From Sipunculus nudus (taxonomy: Eukaryota > Annelida > Sipuncula > Golfingiida > Sipunculidae): a stretch of 64,000 nt of DNA. Where the stretch lies: contig CM049308.1 in the NCBI GenBank assembly GCA_026874595.1, forward strand, positions 955,001 through 1,019,000, read 5' to 3'. Position 1 is the stretch's first letter. Every line of letters begins with the position of its first letter. The notes beneath the pieces were generated by a model. It was not told the origin of the DNA and made no database searches. It saw only the letters and a program-made list of their open reading frames with translations. Position numbers and translations under genes: made by a program. Shown piece after piece: positions 34,912 through 47,955 of the stretch.

Positions 34912-34962
34912 CATTCATTATAACCACTGTTACAAGGGTAACGGCAAAAAACTGAGTCTGCC
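34912..34962 (-). CDS. ENT exon c: TM4 (51-bp small exon)
   Basis: A 51-bp exon: two bases completing a split Trp codon, 16 codons, and one base of a split Ala codon. The acceptor is ATTTTTCAG and the donor G|GTGAGT. The product, QTQFFAVTLVTVVIMN, matches the start of TM4 in human ENT1 (LPFFVITMIKIVLIN). The closing Asn equals human Asn151. It is too short to be found by length alone. The call rests on two matched phases and the family alignment on both sides. It lies between a transposon end and the 31-bp minisatellite. Confidence 0.93.
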
Positions 34963-35141
34963 CTGAAAAATAATAAAGGAAATATTGAAATTTTCCTTGT
35001 AGTTGATGAATGGCTCAGAAACAAAAATATTTAAAAATGGTTTACAAAAGGAAGGTATACTAGGTTGTATTTCTAGGTAACATTTCTATGGTTCACAGTT
35101 ACTTGTATGAGCTATGGCGTTTAACTGCCAAACAAACATTG

Positions 35142-38100
35142 CATAGTCTATACCTGAGCTAAAATAATATATCATAGTCTATACCAGGGCTATAACAATA
35201 TATCAAAGTCTATACCAGGGCTATAACATAAGGATATATCATAGTCTATACCAGGGCTATAAGGATATATCATAGTCTATACCAGGGCTATGATGATATA
35301 TCATAGTCTATAACAGGGCTATAAGGATACATCATATAGTCTATAACAGGGCTATAAGGATATATCATAGTCTATACCAGGGCTATAACATAAGGATATA
35401 TCATAGTCTATACCAGGGCTATAAGGATACATCATAGTCTATAACAGGGCTATAAGGATATATCGTAGTCTATACCAGGGCTATAAGGATACATCATAGT
35501 CTATACCAGGGCTTTAAGGATATATCGTAGTCTATACCAGGGCTATAACATAAGGATATATCATAGTCTATACCAGGGCTATAAGGATATATCGTAGTCT
35601 ATACCAGGGCTATAAGGATATATCATATACTATACCAGGGCTATAAGGATATATCATAGTCTATAACAGGGCTATAACATAAGGATATATCATAGTCTAT
35701 ACCAGGGCTATAAGATATAATCGTAGTCTATACCAGGGCTATAAGGATACATCATAGTCTATACCAGGGCTTTGAGGATATATCATAGTCTATACCAGGC
35801 CTATAACATAAGGATATATCATAGTTTATAACAGGGCTATAACATAAGGATATATCATAGTCCATACCAGGGCTATAAGGATATATCAAAGTCTATACCA
35901 GGGCTATAACATAAGGATATATCATAGTTTATAACAGGGCTATAACATAAGGATATATCATAGTCTTTACCAGGGCTATAAGATATAATCGTAGTCTATA
36001 CCAGGGCTATAAGGATACATCATAGTCTATACCAGGGCTATAAGGATACATCATAGTCTATACCAGGGCTATAAGGATACATCATAGTCTATACCAGGGC
36101 TATAAGGATACATCATAGTCTATACCAGGGCTATAAGGATATATCATAGTCTATACCAGGGCTATAAGGATATATCATAGTCTATACCAGGGCTATAAGG
36201 ATATATCATAGTCTATACCAGGGCTATAAGGATATATCATAGTCTATACCAGGGCTATAAGGATATATCATAGTCTATACCAGGGCTATAAGGATATATC
36301 ATAGTCTATACCAGGGCTATAAGGATATATCATAGTCTATACCAGGGCTATAAGGATATATCGTAGTCTATACCAGGGCTATAAGGATATATCGTAGTCT
36401 ATACCAGGGCTATATCATAAGGATATATCATAGTCTATACCAGGGCTATAAGGATACATCATAGTCTATACCAGGGCTATAAGAATACATCAGAGTCTAT
36501 ACCAGAGCTATCAGGATATATCGTAGTCTATACCAGGGCTATAAGGATACATCATAATCTATACCAGGGCTATAAGGATATACCATAGTCTATACCAGAG
36601 CTATAAGGATACATCATAGTCTATACCAGGGCTATAAGGATATACCATAGTCTATACCAGGGATATAAGGATATATCATAGTATATACCAGGGCTATAGG
36701 GATACATCATAGTCTATACTAGGGCAATAAGGATATATCATAGTCTATACCAGGGCTATAAGGATACATCATAGTCTATAACAGGGCTATAAGGATACAT
36801 CATAGTCTATACCAGGGCTATAAGGATATATCATAGTCTATACCAGAGCTATAAGGATACATCATAGTCTATACCAGGGCTATAAGGATATATCATAGTC
36901 TATACCAGGGATATAAGGATATATCATAGTCTATACCAGGGCTATATGGATACATCATAGCCTATACCAGGGCTATAAGGATATATCATAGTCTATACCA
37001 GGGCTATAAGGATACATCATAGTCTATACCAGGGTTATAAGGATATATCATAGTCTATACCAGAGCTATAAGGATATATCATAGTCTATACCAGGGCTAT
37101 AAGGATACATCATAGTCTATAACAGGGCTATAAGGATACATCAGAGTCTATACCAGGGCTATAAGGATATATCATAGTCTATACCAGAGCTATAAGGATA
37201 TATCGTAGTCTATACCAGGGCTATAAGAATACATCATAGTCTATACCAGGGCTATAAGGATACATCATAGTCTTTACCAGGGCTATAAGGATACATCATA
37301 GTCTATACCAGGGCTATAAGGATATATCATAGTCTATACCAGGGATATAAGGATATATCATAGTCTATACCAGGGCTATAAGGATACATCATAGTCTATA
37401 CCAGGGCTATAAGGATACATCATAGTCTTTACCAGGGCTATAAGGATATATCATAGTCTATACCAGGGCTATATGGATACATCATAGCCTATACCAGGGC
37501 TATAAGGATATATCATAGTCTATACCAGGGCTATAAGGAAACATCATAGTCTATACCAGGGTTATAAGGATATATCATAGTCTATACCAGAGCTATAAGG
37601 ATATATCATAGTCTATACCAGGGCTATAAGGATACATCATAGTCTATAACAGGGCTATAAGGATACATCAGAGTCTATACCAGGGCTATAAGGATATATC
37701 ATAGTCTATACTAGGGCTTTAAGGATATATCATAGTCTATAACAAGCTACAAGAATATATCATAGTCTATAACAAGCTACAAGAATATATCATAGTCTAT
37801 ACCAGGGCTATAAGGATACATCAGAGTCTATACCAGGGCTATAAGGATATATCGTAGTCTATACCAGGGCTATAAGGATATATCATAATCTATACCAGGG
37901 CTATAAGGATATACCATAGTCTATACCAGGGATATAAGGATATATCATAGTCTATACCAGGGCTATAAGGATATATCATAGTCTATACCAGGGCTATAAG
38001 GATACATCATAGTCTATACCAGGGCTATAAGGATACATCATAGTCTATACCAGGGCTATAAGGATATATCATAGTCTATACCAGGGCTATGATGATATAT

Positions 38101-40472
38101 CATAGTCTATACCAGGGCTATAAGGATATATCATAGTCTATACTAGGGCTATAAGGATACATCATAGTCTATACCAGGGCTATAAGGATATATCATAGTC
38201 TATACCAGGGCTATAAGGATACATCATAGTCTATACCAGGGCTATAAGGATATATCATAGTCTATACCAGGGCTATAAGGATACATCATAGTCTATACCA
38301 GGGCTATAAGGATACATCATAGTCTATACCAGGGCTATAAGGATATATCATAGTCTATACCAGGGCTATAAGGATTTATCATAGTCTATACCAGGGCTAT
38401 AAGGATACATCATAGTCTATACCAGGGCTATAAGGATATATCATAGTCTATACCAGGGCTATAAGGATATATCATAGTCTATACCAGGGCTATAAGGATA
38501 CATCATAGTCTATACCAGGGCTATAAGGATACATCATAGTCTATACTAGGGCTATAAGGATACATCATAGTCTATACCAGGGCTATAAGGATACATCATA
38601 GTCTATACCAGGGCTATAAGGATATATCATAGTCTATACCAGGGCTATGATGATATATCATAGTCTATACCAGGGCTATAAGGATATATCATAGTCTATA
38701 CTAGGGATATAAGGATACATCATAGTCTATACCAGGGCTATAAGGATATATCATAGTCTATACCAGGGCTATAAGGATACATCATAGTCTATACCAGGGC
38801 TATAAGGATATATCATAGTCTATACCAGGGCTATGATGATATATCATAGTCTATACCAGGGCTATAAGGATATATCATAGTCTATACTAGGGCTATAAGG
38901 ATACATCATAGTCTATACCAGGGCTATAAGGATATATCATAGTCTATACCAGGGCTATAAGGATATATTGTAGTCTATACCAGGGCTATAAGAATACATC
39001 ATAGTCTATACCAGGGCTATAAGGATACATCATAGTCTATACCAGGGCTATAAGGATACATCATAGTCTATACCAGGGCTATAAGGATATATCATAGTCT
39101 ATACCAGGGCTATGATGATATATCATAGTCTATAACAGGGCTATAAGGATACATCATAGTCTATACCAGGGCTATAATGATATATTATACTAGGGCTATA
39201 ACATAGTGTACATGTATCAGGGCTATAAGGATATATCATAGTCTATACTAGGGCTTTAAGGATATATCATAGTCTATAACAAGCTACAAGAATATATCAT
39301 AGTCTATAACAAGCTACAAGAATATATCATAGTCTATAACAAGCTACAAGAATATATCATAGTCTATAACAAGCTACAAGAATATATCATAGTCTATACC
39401 AGGGCTATAGTGTATATTATAGTCTATACTTGGGCTATAGTGTATATTATAGTCTATACTTGGGCTATAGTGTATATTATAGTCTATACCAGGGCTATAA
39501 TGATATATTATAGTCTATACTTGGGCTATAAGGATATATCATAGTCTATAACAGGGCTATAAGGATACATCAGAGTCTATACCAGGGCTATAAGGATATA
39601 TCATAGTCTATACCAGGGCTATAAGGATATATCATAGTCTATACCAGAGCTATAAGGATATATTGTAGTCTATACCAGGGCTATAAGAATACATCATAGT
39701 CTATACCAGGGCTATAAGGATACATCATAGTCTATACCAGGGCTATAAGGATATATCATAGTCTATACCAGGGCTATGATGATATATCATAGTCTATAAC
39801 AGGGCTATAAGGATACATCATAGTCTATACCAGGGCTATAATGATATATTATACTAGGGCTATAACATAGTGTACATGTATCAGGGCTATAAGGATATAT
39901 CATAGTCTATACTAGGGCTTTAAGGATATATCATAGTCTATAACAAGCTACAAGAATATATCATAGTCTATAACAAGCTACAAGAATATATCATAGTCTA
40001 TAACAAGCTACAAGAATATATCATAGTCTATAACAAGCTACAAGAATATATCATAGTCTATACCAGGGCTATAGTGTATATTATAGTCTATACTTGGGCT
40101 ATAGTGTATATTATAGTCTATACTTGGGCTATAGTGTATATTATAGTCTATACTTGGGCTATAGTGTATATTATAGTCTATACTTGGGCTATAGTGTATA
40201 TTATAGTCTATACTTGGGCTATAGTGTATATTATAGTCTATACTTGGGCTATAGTGTATATTATAATCTATACTTGGGCTATAGTGTATATTATAGTCTA
40301 TACTAGGGCTATAGTGTATATTATAGTCTATACTAGGGCTTTAAGGATATATCATAGTCTATAACAAGCTACAAGAATATATCATAGTCTATAACAAGCT
40401 ACAAGAATATATCATAGTCTATACCAGGGCTATAGTGTATATTATAGTCTATACTTGGGCTATAACGATACA
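35142..40472. repeat. Giant minisatellite, 31/30-bp unit, about 170 copies
   Basis: Units such as ATAAGGATATATCATAGTCT plus ATACCAGGGCT. Variants include ACATCAT or ATATCAT, longer units with ATAACATAAGG, a 31-bp AACAAGCTACAAGAATATAT form, and a 30-bp TTGGGCTATAGTGTATATTA form amplified at 40063-40330. A block containing ACATAGTGTACATGTATCAG followed by the AACAAGCTACAAG units occurs at 39177 and again at 39841, 664 bp apart. The 30-bp form keeps reading frames open (YTWAIVYIIV repeated), which is an artefact. The array begins 180 bp upstream of ENT exon c in gene order. Confidence 0.98.
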
Positions 40473-41950
40473 TATCATGATACTTGTGATTTGTATCAAA
40501 GATATTAATAATAAACACAGGTCTCTTTTTTATATATCCATTACCCAGGGGTCGATACCATACATTATGTTTATATACCCCAGACAAAGAATATGGATAA
40601 ATACCTTGTAAACATATATAGTTTATATATGCACATACATATAAACATACATATGAAGATCCAAAGCAGACATCATTAAATAAACATCCTAACACCTATA
40701 GTTTGTAAAATAACCTTGGAATTGTAGTACTTTTAAGGACAATTTATTCCATTTTGAGAGCACTTTTTCCAACTTGCCTCTTGGACTGACATGTGTTGAA
40801 GTTGAAGATCACTAGTCGCAAAATGCCCTTTGCAAAAATCTGGTTCATTTGATTTCCCAATTGTCTTTGTTGTATGTGTTTGGATTATTCTGGTACCCCC
40901 TCCACATGTTATAAACATGTAGTTATAAACAGTACTTATGAACTGTGCGCAGTGGGATCATAGGTTGCTGGATTATTTTTATAAAAGATTTATAAAGGGA
41001 TTGTCTTTAGTTAACAGATGCCAGGTATTGCAATAGGCCCTTGTAAATATTTACGTTTGCCAGATCCATAATGACTTAAAGTATTCACACATCTAATGAC
41101 TGACAGGAACAGGTGTAGATCAAGTATACACCTTTAAGTCCTGTTCTACAGCATTACAGACCTGTCAATCAAACATAACTCTAATCCCTGATAGGTAGGC
41201 TTCTGGGTCATGCAGTGCATATTTACTTCCGTTTCTAGGTTACATTACGTAAAAAAGGTCATAAAACCACAGCCTTTCAATGAGGAAATAAAAGACCTGT
41301 CATAAATACCATGTCAGTACAGATGTTTACACTACTACAATATTTACCTTAAATAAAGTTCATAGTCACATGCTGGTATGGAATATTCTATAAGCTCTTG
41401 GATGTAGATGCCAAACAGGAACACTATATTAAAGGTGTTTACAGCCAAACAGGAACACTATATTAAAGGTGGAAGTAACTTTTGTGAATTTTAAATGAAA
41501 ATCCAGTATGTGTCAAATATCTGCACATTCTTTTTTTTTTTTAAAGAATTGTAATGCTCACAATTTTATGGTACTGTTGTCTTGTGCATAACATATTTAA
41601 GTTTTGTTCAGACCCCAAGCTTCTTTACACCAATGCTTGAATAAATACTGGACAACTACCAACTTCCAGCAGACGTGCTGGCTCAAAATGATAAGCATCA
41701 TGTTTATATTTAAAAGAATTTGTTTTTTGGTGGATTCAACCACCTCTATTTTCATTCTTATTTCAAATCTCAAGTCTCAACCCAGGTATGTACATCTGCC
41801 GGGTTCCTTATTTGATTTGGGACAACATGACAGAGCGGCGGCACTCGTTTCCTGTCAATTAATTATATATCCTGGGTTTCCCCAAAGCCTAGTGATAAGG
41901 TAAATACTAAATATATGATTGCAAAATGCTGTGACAAGACTGCCATGAAA
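40473..41950. other. Intron with no major repeat
   Basis: Largely unique-looking sequence. The only structure noted is a 25-bp direct duplication (AAACAGGAACACTATATTAA with AGGTG, at about 41412 and 41446). The frames at 40733-40918 (minus) and 41604-41903 (plus) show no recognisable protein. The sequence is relatively repeat-poor for this window. Confidence 0.5.
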
Positions 41951-42544
41951 CAAGGGACCTGTGGGTCACAGTGCTCAGCTGATATTGATTCTGAGAATAT
42001 TTGTATAAAATCATAGTGGTTGTGTTAACCATGCACTTTTATGGACTACATGAAAGTTGCAGGAGCCTCTCATGATCACAAATATGTATTTGTATAAGTT
42101 TCAGTATTTCAACAAGGTGACTGTAATATGCATGTTAATATATCCACTGGGAACATACAAACCCTGCAATAATGGACATGAGCAGAAGCATAATAATACA
42201 CATGTGTGTAGACACATCGTCTATAGACATATCGTCCAGACACCAGACAGACCCAGGTCAGTTGCCATGGTGATGTCTGGACCTCATCTGGTTGAACCAA
42301 GTGACCTCTTGACTTGGCATGTTGTAACTTGGCATGTTGTCAAATCTGTTTTCAAACACTGAAAGCATTTTTTAATTGGCTACACTGCTTTTTTAAAGCT
42401 GCATTTACCCAATCTATTCTAATAAAACTGGCAGAACCCTACCACAGAATAATTCTTGTAAAGTTTAAACCAATCAGCTTTACAGTTTCATCATAAAACA
42501 GTGTATAAGCTAGAAGGGTCTAAAATTGCATTTTTGCTTGTAAA
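41951..42544 (-). mobile_element. H1-type left end, short remnant
   Basis: Begins CAAGGGACCTGTGGGTCAC, then AGTGCTCAGCTGAT. The following sequence is unlike lineages a and b and is interrupted by H1 copy 3 at 42545. No matching right end was assigned. Confidence 0.45.
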
Positions 42545-44481
42545 CAAAGGACCCATGGGTCACTGTGCTCAGCTGAAGTTGACCTTGAAGGTAAAAATCT
42601 AAAATAATATCAAATGGAGATAATGTATAAGAGGAAGAGGTAATAAAGGCCATGGTTGGTTTCTATGATTGGTTTGTATTGATGAGCAAGAAATTGTTGC
42701 AAATAATATTTTGTGACCTGACCATGTGTTTCCTAATGTTGAAATAAAGCATGTGAGCAGTTCGTGAACAAATGACCTGTACTATTGCCATGATCATTAG
42801 TTGGCTTTCTGATTAAAAAGTTGACATTTCAGTAGTTTACACATTTGTTCAATTGAATCTATTTTTTTGTATAATATATATTATTAAATATATATGTATT
42901 TTGTTTATGAAATGTATACAGTTGAAACATAATTAATTAACAACATAAAACAGGGCAAACAAAGCCTGATCTCAAATTCTGCTGAGGCAGGAAAATAATG
43001 AACAAATGTTTGTATTAAATCATTTTTTTATCACATCCATTTTTTTTTATTTAAATTTATATTTCTATAATTTCTAATATAACATATATATCTGAATATA
43101 AAAGTTGATTCATATTTCTCAATTGCATCTTCATAAATCTCAATCTTGTCAGATAACACCACATCATGCATAAAAATGTTTATTTATTTTTTACCACAAA
43201 AATATATCTTTTAAATCTGCAAAACAATAAATATCTAAAAATAATACTTGATTTAGATTTCACAATTTTTAATTTTGTCTTTATTTATCCATAATGGGCT
43301 TCATATTTTATAATAATTTAAGCATACTGATGGGTTCAATTATATTTGTTTAAATAATTTAAAAGAAAATTGATTTCTTTAAACATACTACATTACACAA
43401 CACTGCATCTTCTGGATTACACCCTGAATTACTTTTTTAAGTTTTTGCAATAGAGTGGAAACAGCATTACAATTAAGGAGATACAGTAAAAACAATAACA
43501 ATTACTACATAACACTTGGTGGGTTGGGTTTGCGGGGTTGGGGGGGGGGGGTGATTGGGGTGGTGATATGAGAATAACTGTACACCTGTCACAGCAGGGG
43601 ATCTACCCCAGTGACTGTAACAAATCAGAAACCCTGGCATAGCTGACTTCCAGTGACCTGGAGTGGGACCCTGCATCTGTAATCTGTAATCAAAGCAAAT
43701 GACTACAATGGAGCCTCAAGAAAAAAATCAATAACTAGCTTCATTTTCAAGCTTTTATTTTCAAATTTCAGATTTAAACAAATTAAATATTTATGTTTAC
43801 ATGCTGTGAAAATTAAATCAATGGTACTTACAGGAGAAAAACGTGCCATAGTCAAAGTTGGGCAAAATTTAAGGTACTAATTTTATTTTTATGCTAATAA
43901 CTTAAATAATTTACAAAATTCAGATCTAATTTTGGGTATACAATTGAATCTTAATTAAATATAGTTATATATTTGGGAAAAAAGACTCTAGTTTCAAAAT
44001 TTTTCATGTTAAGTGAGTAAATATTTTTCCTGATTTTTTACAAAGTCCATTATGTTCGGGCCCATAACTTAAAGAATTTATACTTAACAGACTATATTCT
44101 GGCATGTACATAGGAACTATATAGAGGAATATTTATGGTAAAAATGAAGAAAACCAGATGAGTGGTTTTGATATTAGGCAGTCCTATGTGAAAATGGATT
44201 TCTAATAAAAAAAAGAGGTTTTTCCTTAATATCTCAAAGGAATGAAGTCCTATTGACCCAATTTTTGGCATGGTAGGAGATTATGGGGACATCTAACTGT
44301 ATGCCGAAATTCAGATTCGTAGGTCCAACGGTGTTGAAACGTGCCAGTCTTACGGACGGACATCCAGACGGACAGACAGACAGACGGACGGACAGACAGA
44401 CAGACGGACAGACAGACGGACGGACGACGGACAATGGACCATGACTATAGCTCAGATGACATATAGTCAGCTGAGCTAAAA
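42545..44481 (-). mobile_element. H1 Helitron-like element, full copy 3 (1.9 kb)
   Basis: Collinear with copy 2 throughout, from CAAAGGACCCATGGGTCACT to the terminal hairpin ending GTCAGCTGAGCTAAAA. The tetranucleotide region (44354-44430) mixes ACGG and ACAG units and is longer than in copy 2. The endonuclease fragment lies at about 42690-42860, and G runs at 43521-43560 form a quadruplex pattern. Like the other copies, it has no intact reading frame. Confidence 0.8.
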
Positions 44482-44977
44482 AAGTAGAAGTTTTGGGAAA
44501 ATGTGTTGCATATGAAGAAGAGAAGCCTAGCTTAGCTGAGCCAAGGAAGATGCCTGGAGTTAAACTAGTTAAATAACATAGGTGAGGGCTGCATCACTCA
44601 CTGCTGAATACTTCACTGGATTGGTGTGATGTAAAAACACCTGACTTGTTGTCTAAGAACTTGAATAAGTGCTACTCTTTTTTACAAATTCCTTTCAAAT
44701 TTCAGATTATAAAATTTAATCTTTATGTGTATATGCTATGTAAATAAAATCAACATTGATTGCATGTGAAAATGTGCCATGGTCAATGCTTGCAAAATTG
44801 ATGGTATTGATTTTACATTTATGCTATTAAATTGAAAAATTAACAAAATTCTAATCTGATTTCTGGCATAGAATTAAATCTTGATTGAGTTTTATCCTTG
44901 AACAAAAGTCTTTAGCTTTAACAGTTACCATGTTAAAAGAAGAAATATATTTCCTGATGTTTTAACAAACTGCATTA
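44482..44977. repeat. H1 interior relic up to the 27-bp array
   Basis: Related to 49800-50280 (GTGAGGGCTGCATCACTCAC, AACTTGAATAA, GTGCCATGGTCAA blocks). It proceeds as far as TTTAACAAACTGCATTATGT, where in other copies GGGCCCATAACTT follows. Here the 27-bp minisatellite begins at that point. Confidence 0.6.
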
Positions 44978-46150
44978 TGTTCAAAGAACAATACAAAGAT
45001 GTTGTGGTCAAAGAACTGTACAAAGATGCTGTGGTCAAAGAACTGTACAAAGATGTTGTGGTCAGAGAACTGTACAAAGATGTTGTGGTCAGAGAACTGT
45101 ACAAAGATGTTGTGGTCTGAGAACTGTACAAAGATGTTGTGGTCAGAGAACTGTACAAAGATGTTGTGGTCAGAGAACTGTACAAAGATGTTGTGGTCAG
45201 AGAACTGTACAAAGATGTTGTGGTCAGAGAACTGTACAAAGATGTTGTGGTCAGAGAACTGTACAAAGATGTTGTGGTCAGAGAACTGTACAAAGATGTT
45301 GTGGTCAGAGAACTGTACAAAGATGTTGTGGTCAGAGAACTGTACAAAGATGTTGTGGTCAAAAAACAGAACAAAGATGTTGTGGTCAGTGAAATATACA
45401 AAGATGTTGTGGTCAGAGAACTGTATAAAGATGTTGTGGTCAAAGAACTGTACAAAAATGTTGTGGTCAGAGAAATGTTCAAAGATGTTGTGGTCAGAGA
45501 ACTGTACAAAGATGTTGTGGTCAGAGAAATATACAAAGATGTTGTGGTCAGAGAACTGTACAAAGATGTTGTGGTCAGAGAACTGTACAAAGATGTTGTG
45601 GTCAGAGAACTGTACAAAGATGTTGTGGTCAAAGAACTGTACAAAGATGTTGTGGTCAGAGAAATATACAAAGATGTTGTGGTCAGAGAACTGTACAAAG
45701 ATGTTGTGGTCAGTGAAAAATACAAAGATGTTGTGGTCAGAGAACTGTACAAAGATGTTTTGGTCAGAGAACTGTATAAAGATGATGTGGTCAGAGAACT
45801 GTATAAAGATGTTGTAGTCAAAGAACTGTACAAAGATGTTGTGGTCAGAGAAATGTACAAAGATGTTGTGGTCAGAGAACTGTGCAAAGATGTAGTGGTC
45901 AGAGAAATGTATAAAGATGTTGTGGTCAAAGAACTGTACAAAGATGTTGTGGTCAGACAACTGTACAAAGATGTTGTGGTCAGAGAACTGTACAAAGATG
46001 TTGTGGTCAGAGAACTGTACAAAGATGTTGTGGTCAAAGAACAGAACAAAGATGTTGTGGTCAGTGAAATATACAAAGATATTGTGGTTATATTACTGTT
46101 CAAAGATGTTGTTGTCAGAGAAATATACAAAGATTATGTACAAAGAGAAC
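44978..46150. repeat. Minisatellite, 27-bp unit, about 43 copies
   Basis: Units of GATGTTGTGGTCAGAGAACT then GTACAAA. The 27-bp period is a multiple of three and the unit lacks stops in most frames. It gives open frames of 401 and 332 residues on minus and 339 and 272 on plus (repeats such as VVRELYKDV or SLYSSLTTT). They start inside the repeat, lack any non-repeat domain and overlap on both strands, so I do not call genes. The array ends four bases from the splice donor of ENT exon b. Confidence 0.97.
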
Positions 46151-46154
46151 TTAC

Positions 46155-46249
46155 ATGAGTCTGTGCTTATCTTGGACAGCGTGACAGTGATAGCAAACAA
46201 AATGATCATCACCAGAGATGACAGGATCATACGGGCTTGTAACGGGATC
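46155..46249 (-). CDS. ENT exon b: TM3
   Basis: A 95-bp exon: one base completing Leu, 31 codons, and one base of a split Trp codon. The acceptor is ACAATTTCAG and the donor T|GTAAGT. The product begins IPLQARMILSSLVMIILFAI and ends TVTLSKISTDS. It matches human ENT1 IPQSVRILGSLVAILLVFLI from the end of the TM2-TM3 loop through TM3. The IP start and the Arg at the third position after Gln are shared with the human protein. The exon is flanked by minisatellites on both sides, with only 4 and 31 bp between. The correct frame is hidden, because another minus-strand frame is longer across this segment. Confidence 0.94.
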
Positions 46250-46280
46250 CTGAAATTGTACAAAATTACATTCAGAACAG

Positions 46281-47600
46281 TGACAAATTGTATCAGAACA
46301 CGGGTGTGCTTGTAACACAGTGGTTTCTGACAAATTGGATCAGCTCACAGGTGTGTTTGTAACACAGTGGATACTGACAAATTGTATCAGCTCACAGGTG
46401 TGTTTTTAACACCATGGATTCTGACAAATTCTATCAGCTCACAGGTGTGTTTGTAATACCATGGATTCTGACAAATTGTATCAGCTCACAGAAGTGTTTG
46501 TAATACTGTGGATTCTGACAAACTGTATCAGCTCACAGGTGTGTTTGTAATACCATGGATTCTGACAAATTCTATCAGCTCACAGGTGTGTTTTTAACAT
46601 CATGGATTCTGACAAATTGTATCAGCTCACAGGTGTGTTTGTAATACTGTGGATTCTGCAAACTGTATCAGCTCACAGGTGTGTTTGTAATACTGTGGAT
46701 TCTGACAAACTGTATCAGCTCACAGGTGTGTTTGTAATACTGTGGATTCTGACAAACTGTATCAGCACACAGGTGTGTTTGTAATACCGTGGATTCTGAC
46801 AAATTGTATCAGATCACAGGTGTGCTTGCAATACCTCAGATTCTAAAAAATTGTATCAGCTCACAGGTGTGTTTGTAATACCATGGATTCTGAGAAATTG
46901 TATATAAGCTCACAGGTGTGCTTGTAAAACCATGGTTTCTGACAAACTGTATCAGCTCACAAGTGTGCTTGCAATACTATGGATTCTGACAAATTGTATC
47001 AGCTCACAGGTGTGCTTGTAACACAGTGGATTCTGACAAATTGGATCAGCTCACAGATGTGTTTTTAACGTCGTGGATTCTGACAAATTGTATCAGCTCC
47101 CTGGTGAGCTTGTAACACTGTTGAATCTGACAAATTGTATCAGCTCACGGGTGTGTTTTTAACACCATGGATTCTGACAAATTGTATCAGCTCACAGGTG
47201 TGTTTGTAATACCATGGATTCTGAAAAATTGTATATTAGCTCACAGGTGTGCTTGTAAAACCATGGTTTCTGACAAACTATATCAGCTCACAGGTGTGCT
47301 TGCAATACCATGGATTCTGACAAATTGTATCAGCTCACAGGTGTGCTTGTAACAGTGGATTCTGACAAATTGGATCAGCTCACCAGTGTGTTTTTAACAT
47401 CGTGGATTCTGACAAATTGTATCAGCTCCCTGGTGTGCTTGTAACACCGTGGAATCTGACAAATTGTATCAGCTCACGGGTATGTTTTTAAAACCATGGA
47501 TTCTGACAAATTGTATCAGCTCACAGATGTGCTTGTAAAACCGTGGATTCTGACAATTTGTATCAGCTCATGGGTGTGCTTGTAACACTGTGATTCTGAA
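46281..47600. repeat. Minisatellite, 47-bp unit, about 28 copies
   Basis: Units of ATTCTGACAAATTGTATCAG, CTCACAGGTGTGTTTGTAAT and ACCATGG, with variants TTTTTAACACC and GCTTGCAATACC. A longer block (46850-47150) is repeated in similar order at 47200-47470. It fills most of the 1.7-kb intron between exons a and b. Confidence 0.96.
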
Positions 47601-47955
47601 TTGATTCTGGGCGTTTAATTTTATCATACTCCTGGTAAATTATAGCTGTGAAAAAATCAAACAAGACTGGTGACCTCTGACCTCATAAAATTTTCACGGT
47701 TTTTACCTAGAATCAAACTCTGGTGAGATAATTTATCGGTAAGTGGTTGTAGTGAGCTTCATGGAAATCCATCATGGCCCTGGTAAGTTATCACTAAAAG
47801 TTGACAGACGGAGGGACAGACATATGTATGTAGGTATGTAAATACGTATGTACAGAAGGACTGTAGGTATACCATAATACATATCATCTAAGACTGGCGT
47901 ATAATAATAATAATATAAAAACAAATAATATTAAAACAAAAATTATGTGACTTAC
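47601..47955. other. Intron flank with a microsatellite-like patch
   Basis: Contains ACAGACGGAGGGACAGACAT, then ATGTATGTAGGTATG, a weak tetranucleotide tract, and an (ATA)n patch at 47900-47915. The acceptor-side minisatellite ends before it, and the donor of exon a follows. Confidence 0.5.

Noticed and set aside
40074-40364. YTWAIVYIIV-repeat protein
   Set aside because: Translation of a 30-bp satellite subunit; no start context or flanking coding sequence.
44925-46315. Open frames of up to 401 residues on both strands
   Set aside because: They consist of the 27-bp repeat read in several frames on both strands, with no non-repeat domain, and run into an ENT exon in the wrong frame.
46151-46333. 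A 60-residue Cys/His-rich minus-strand frame
   Set aside because: Wrong frame over ENT exon b. The spliced frame with matched phases and ENT similarity explains this segment.
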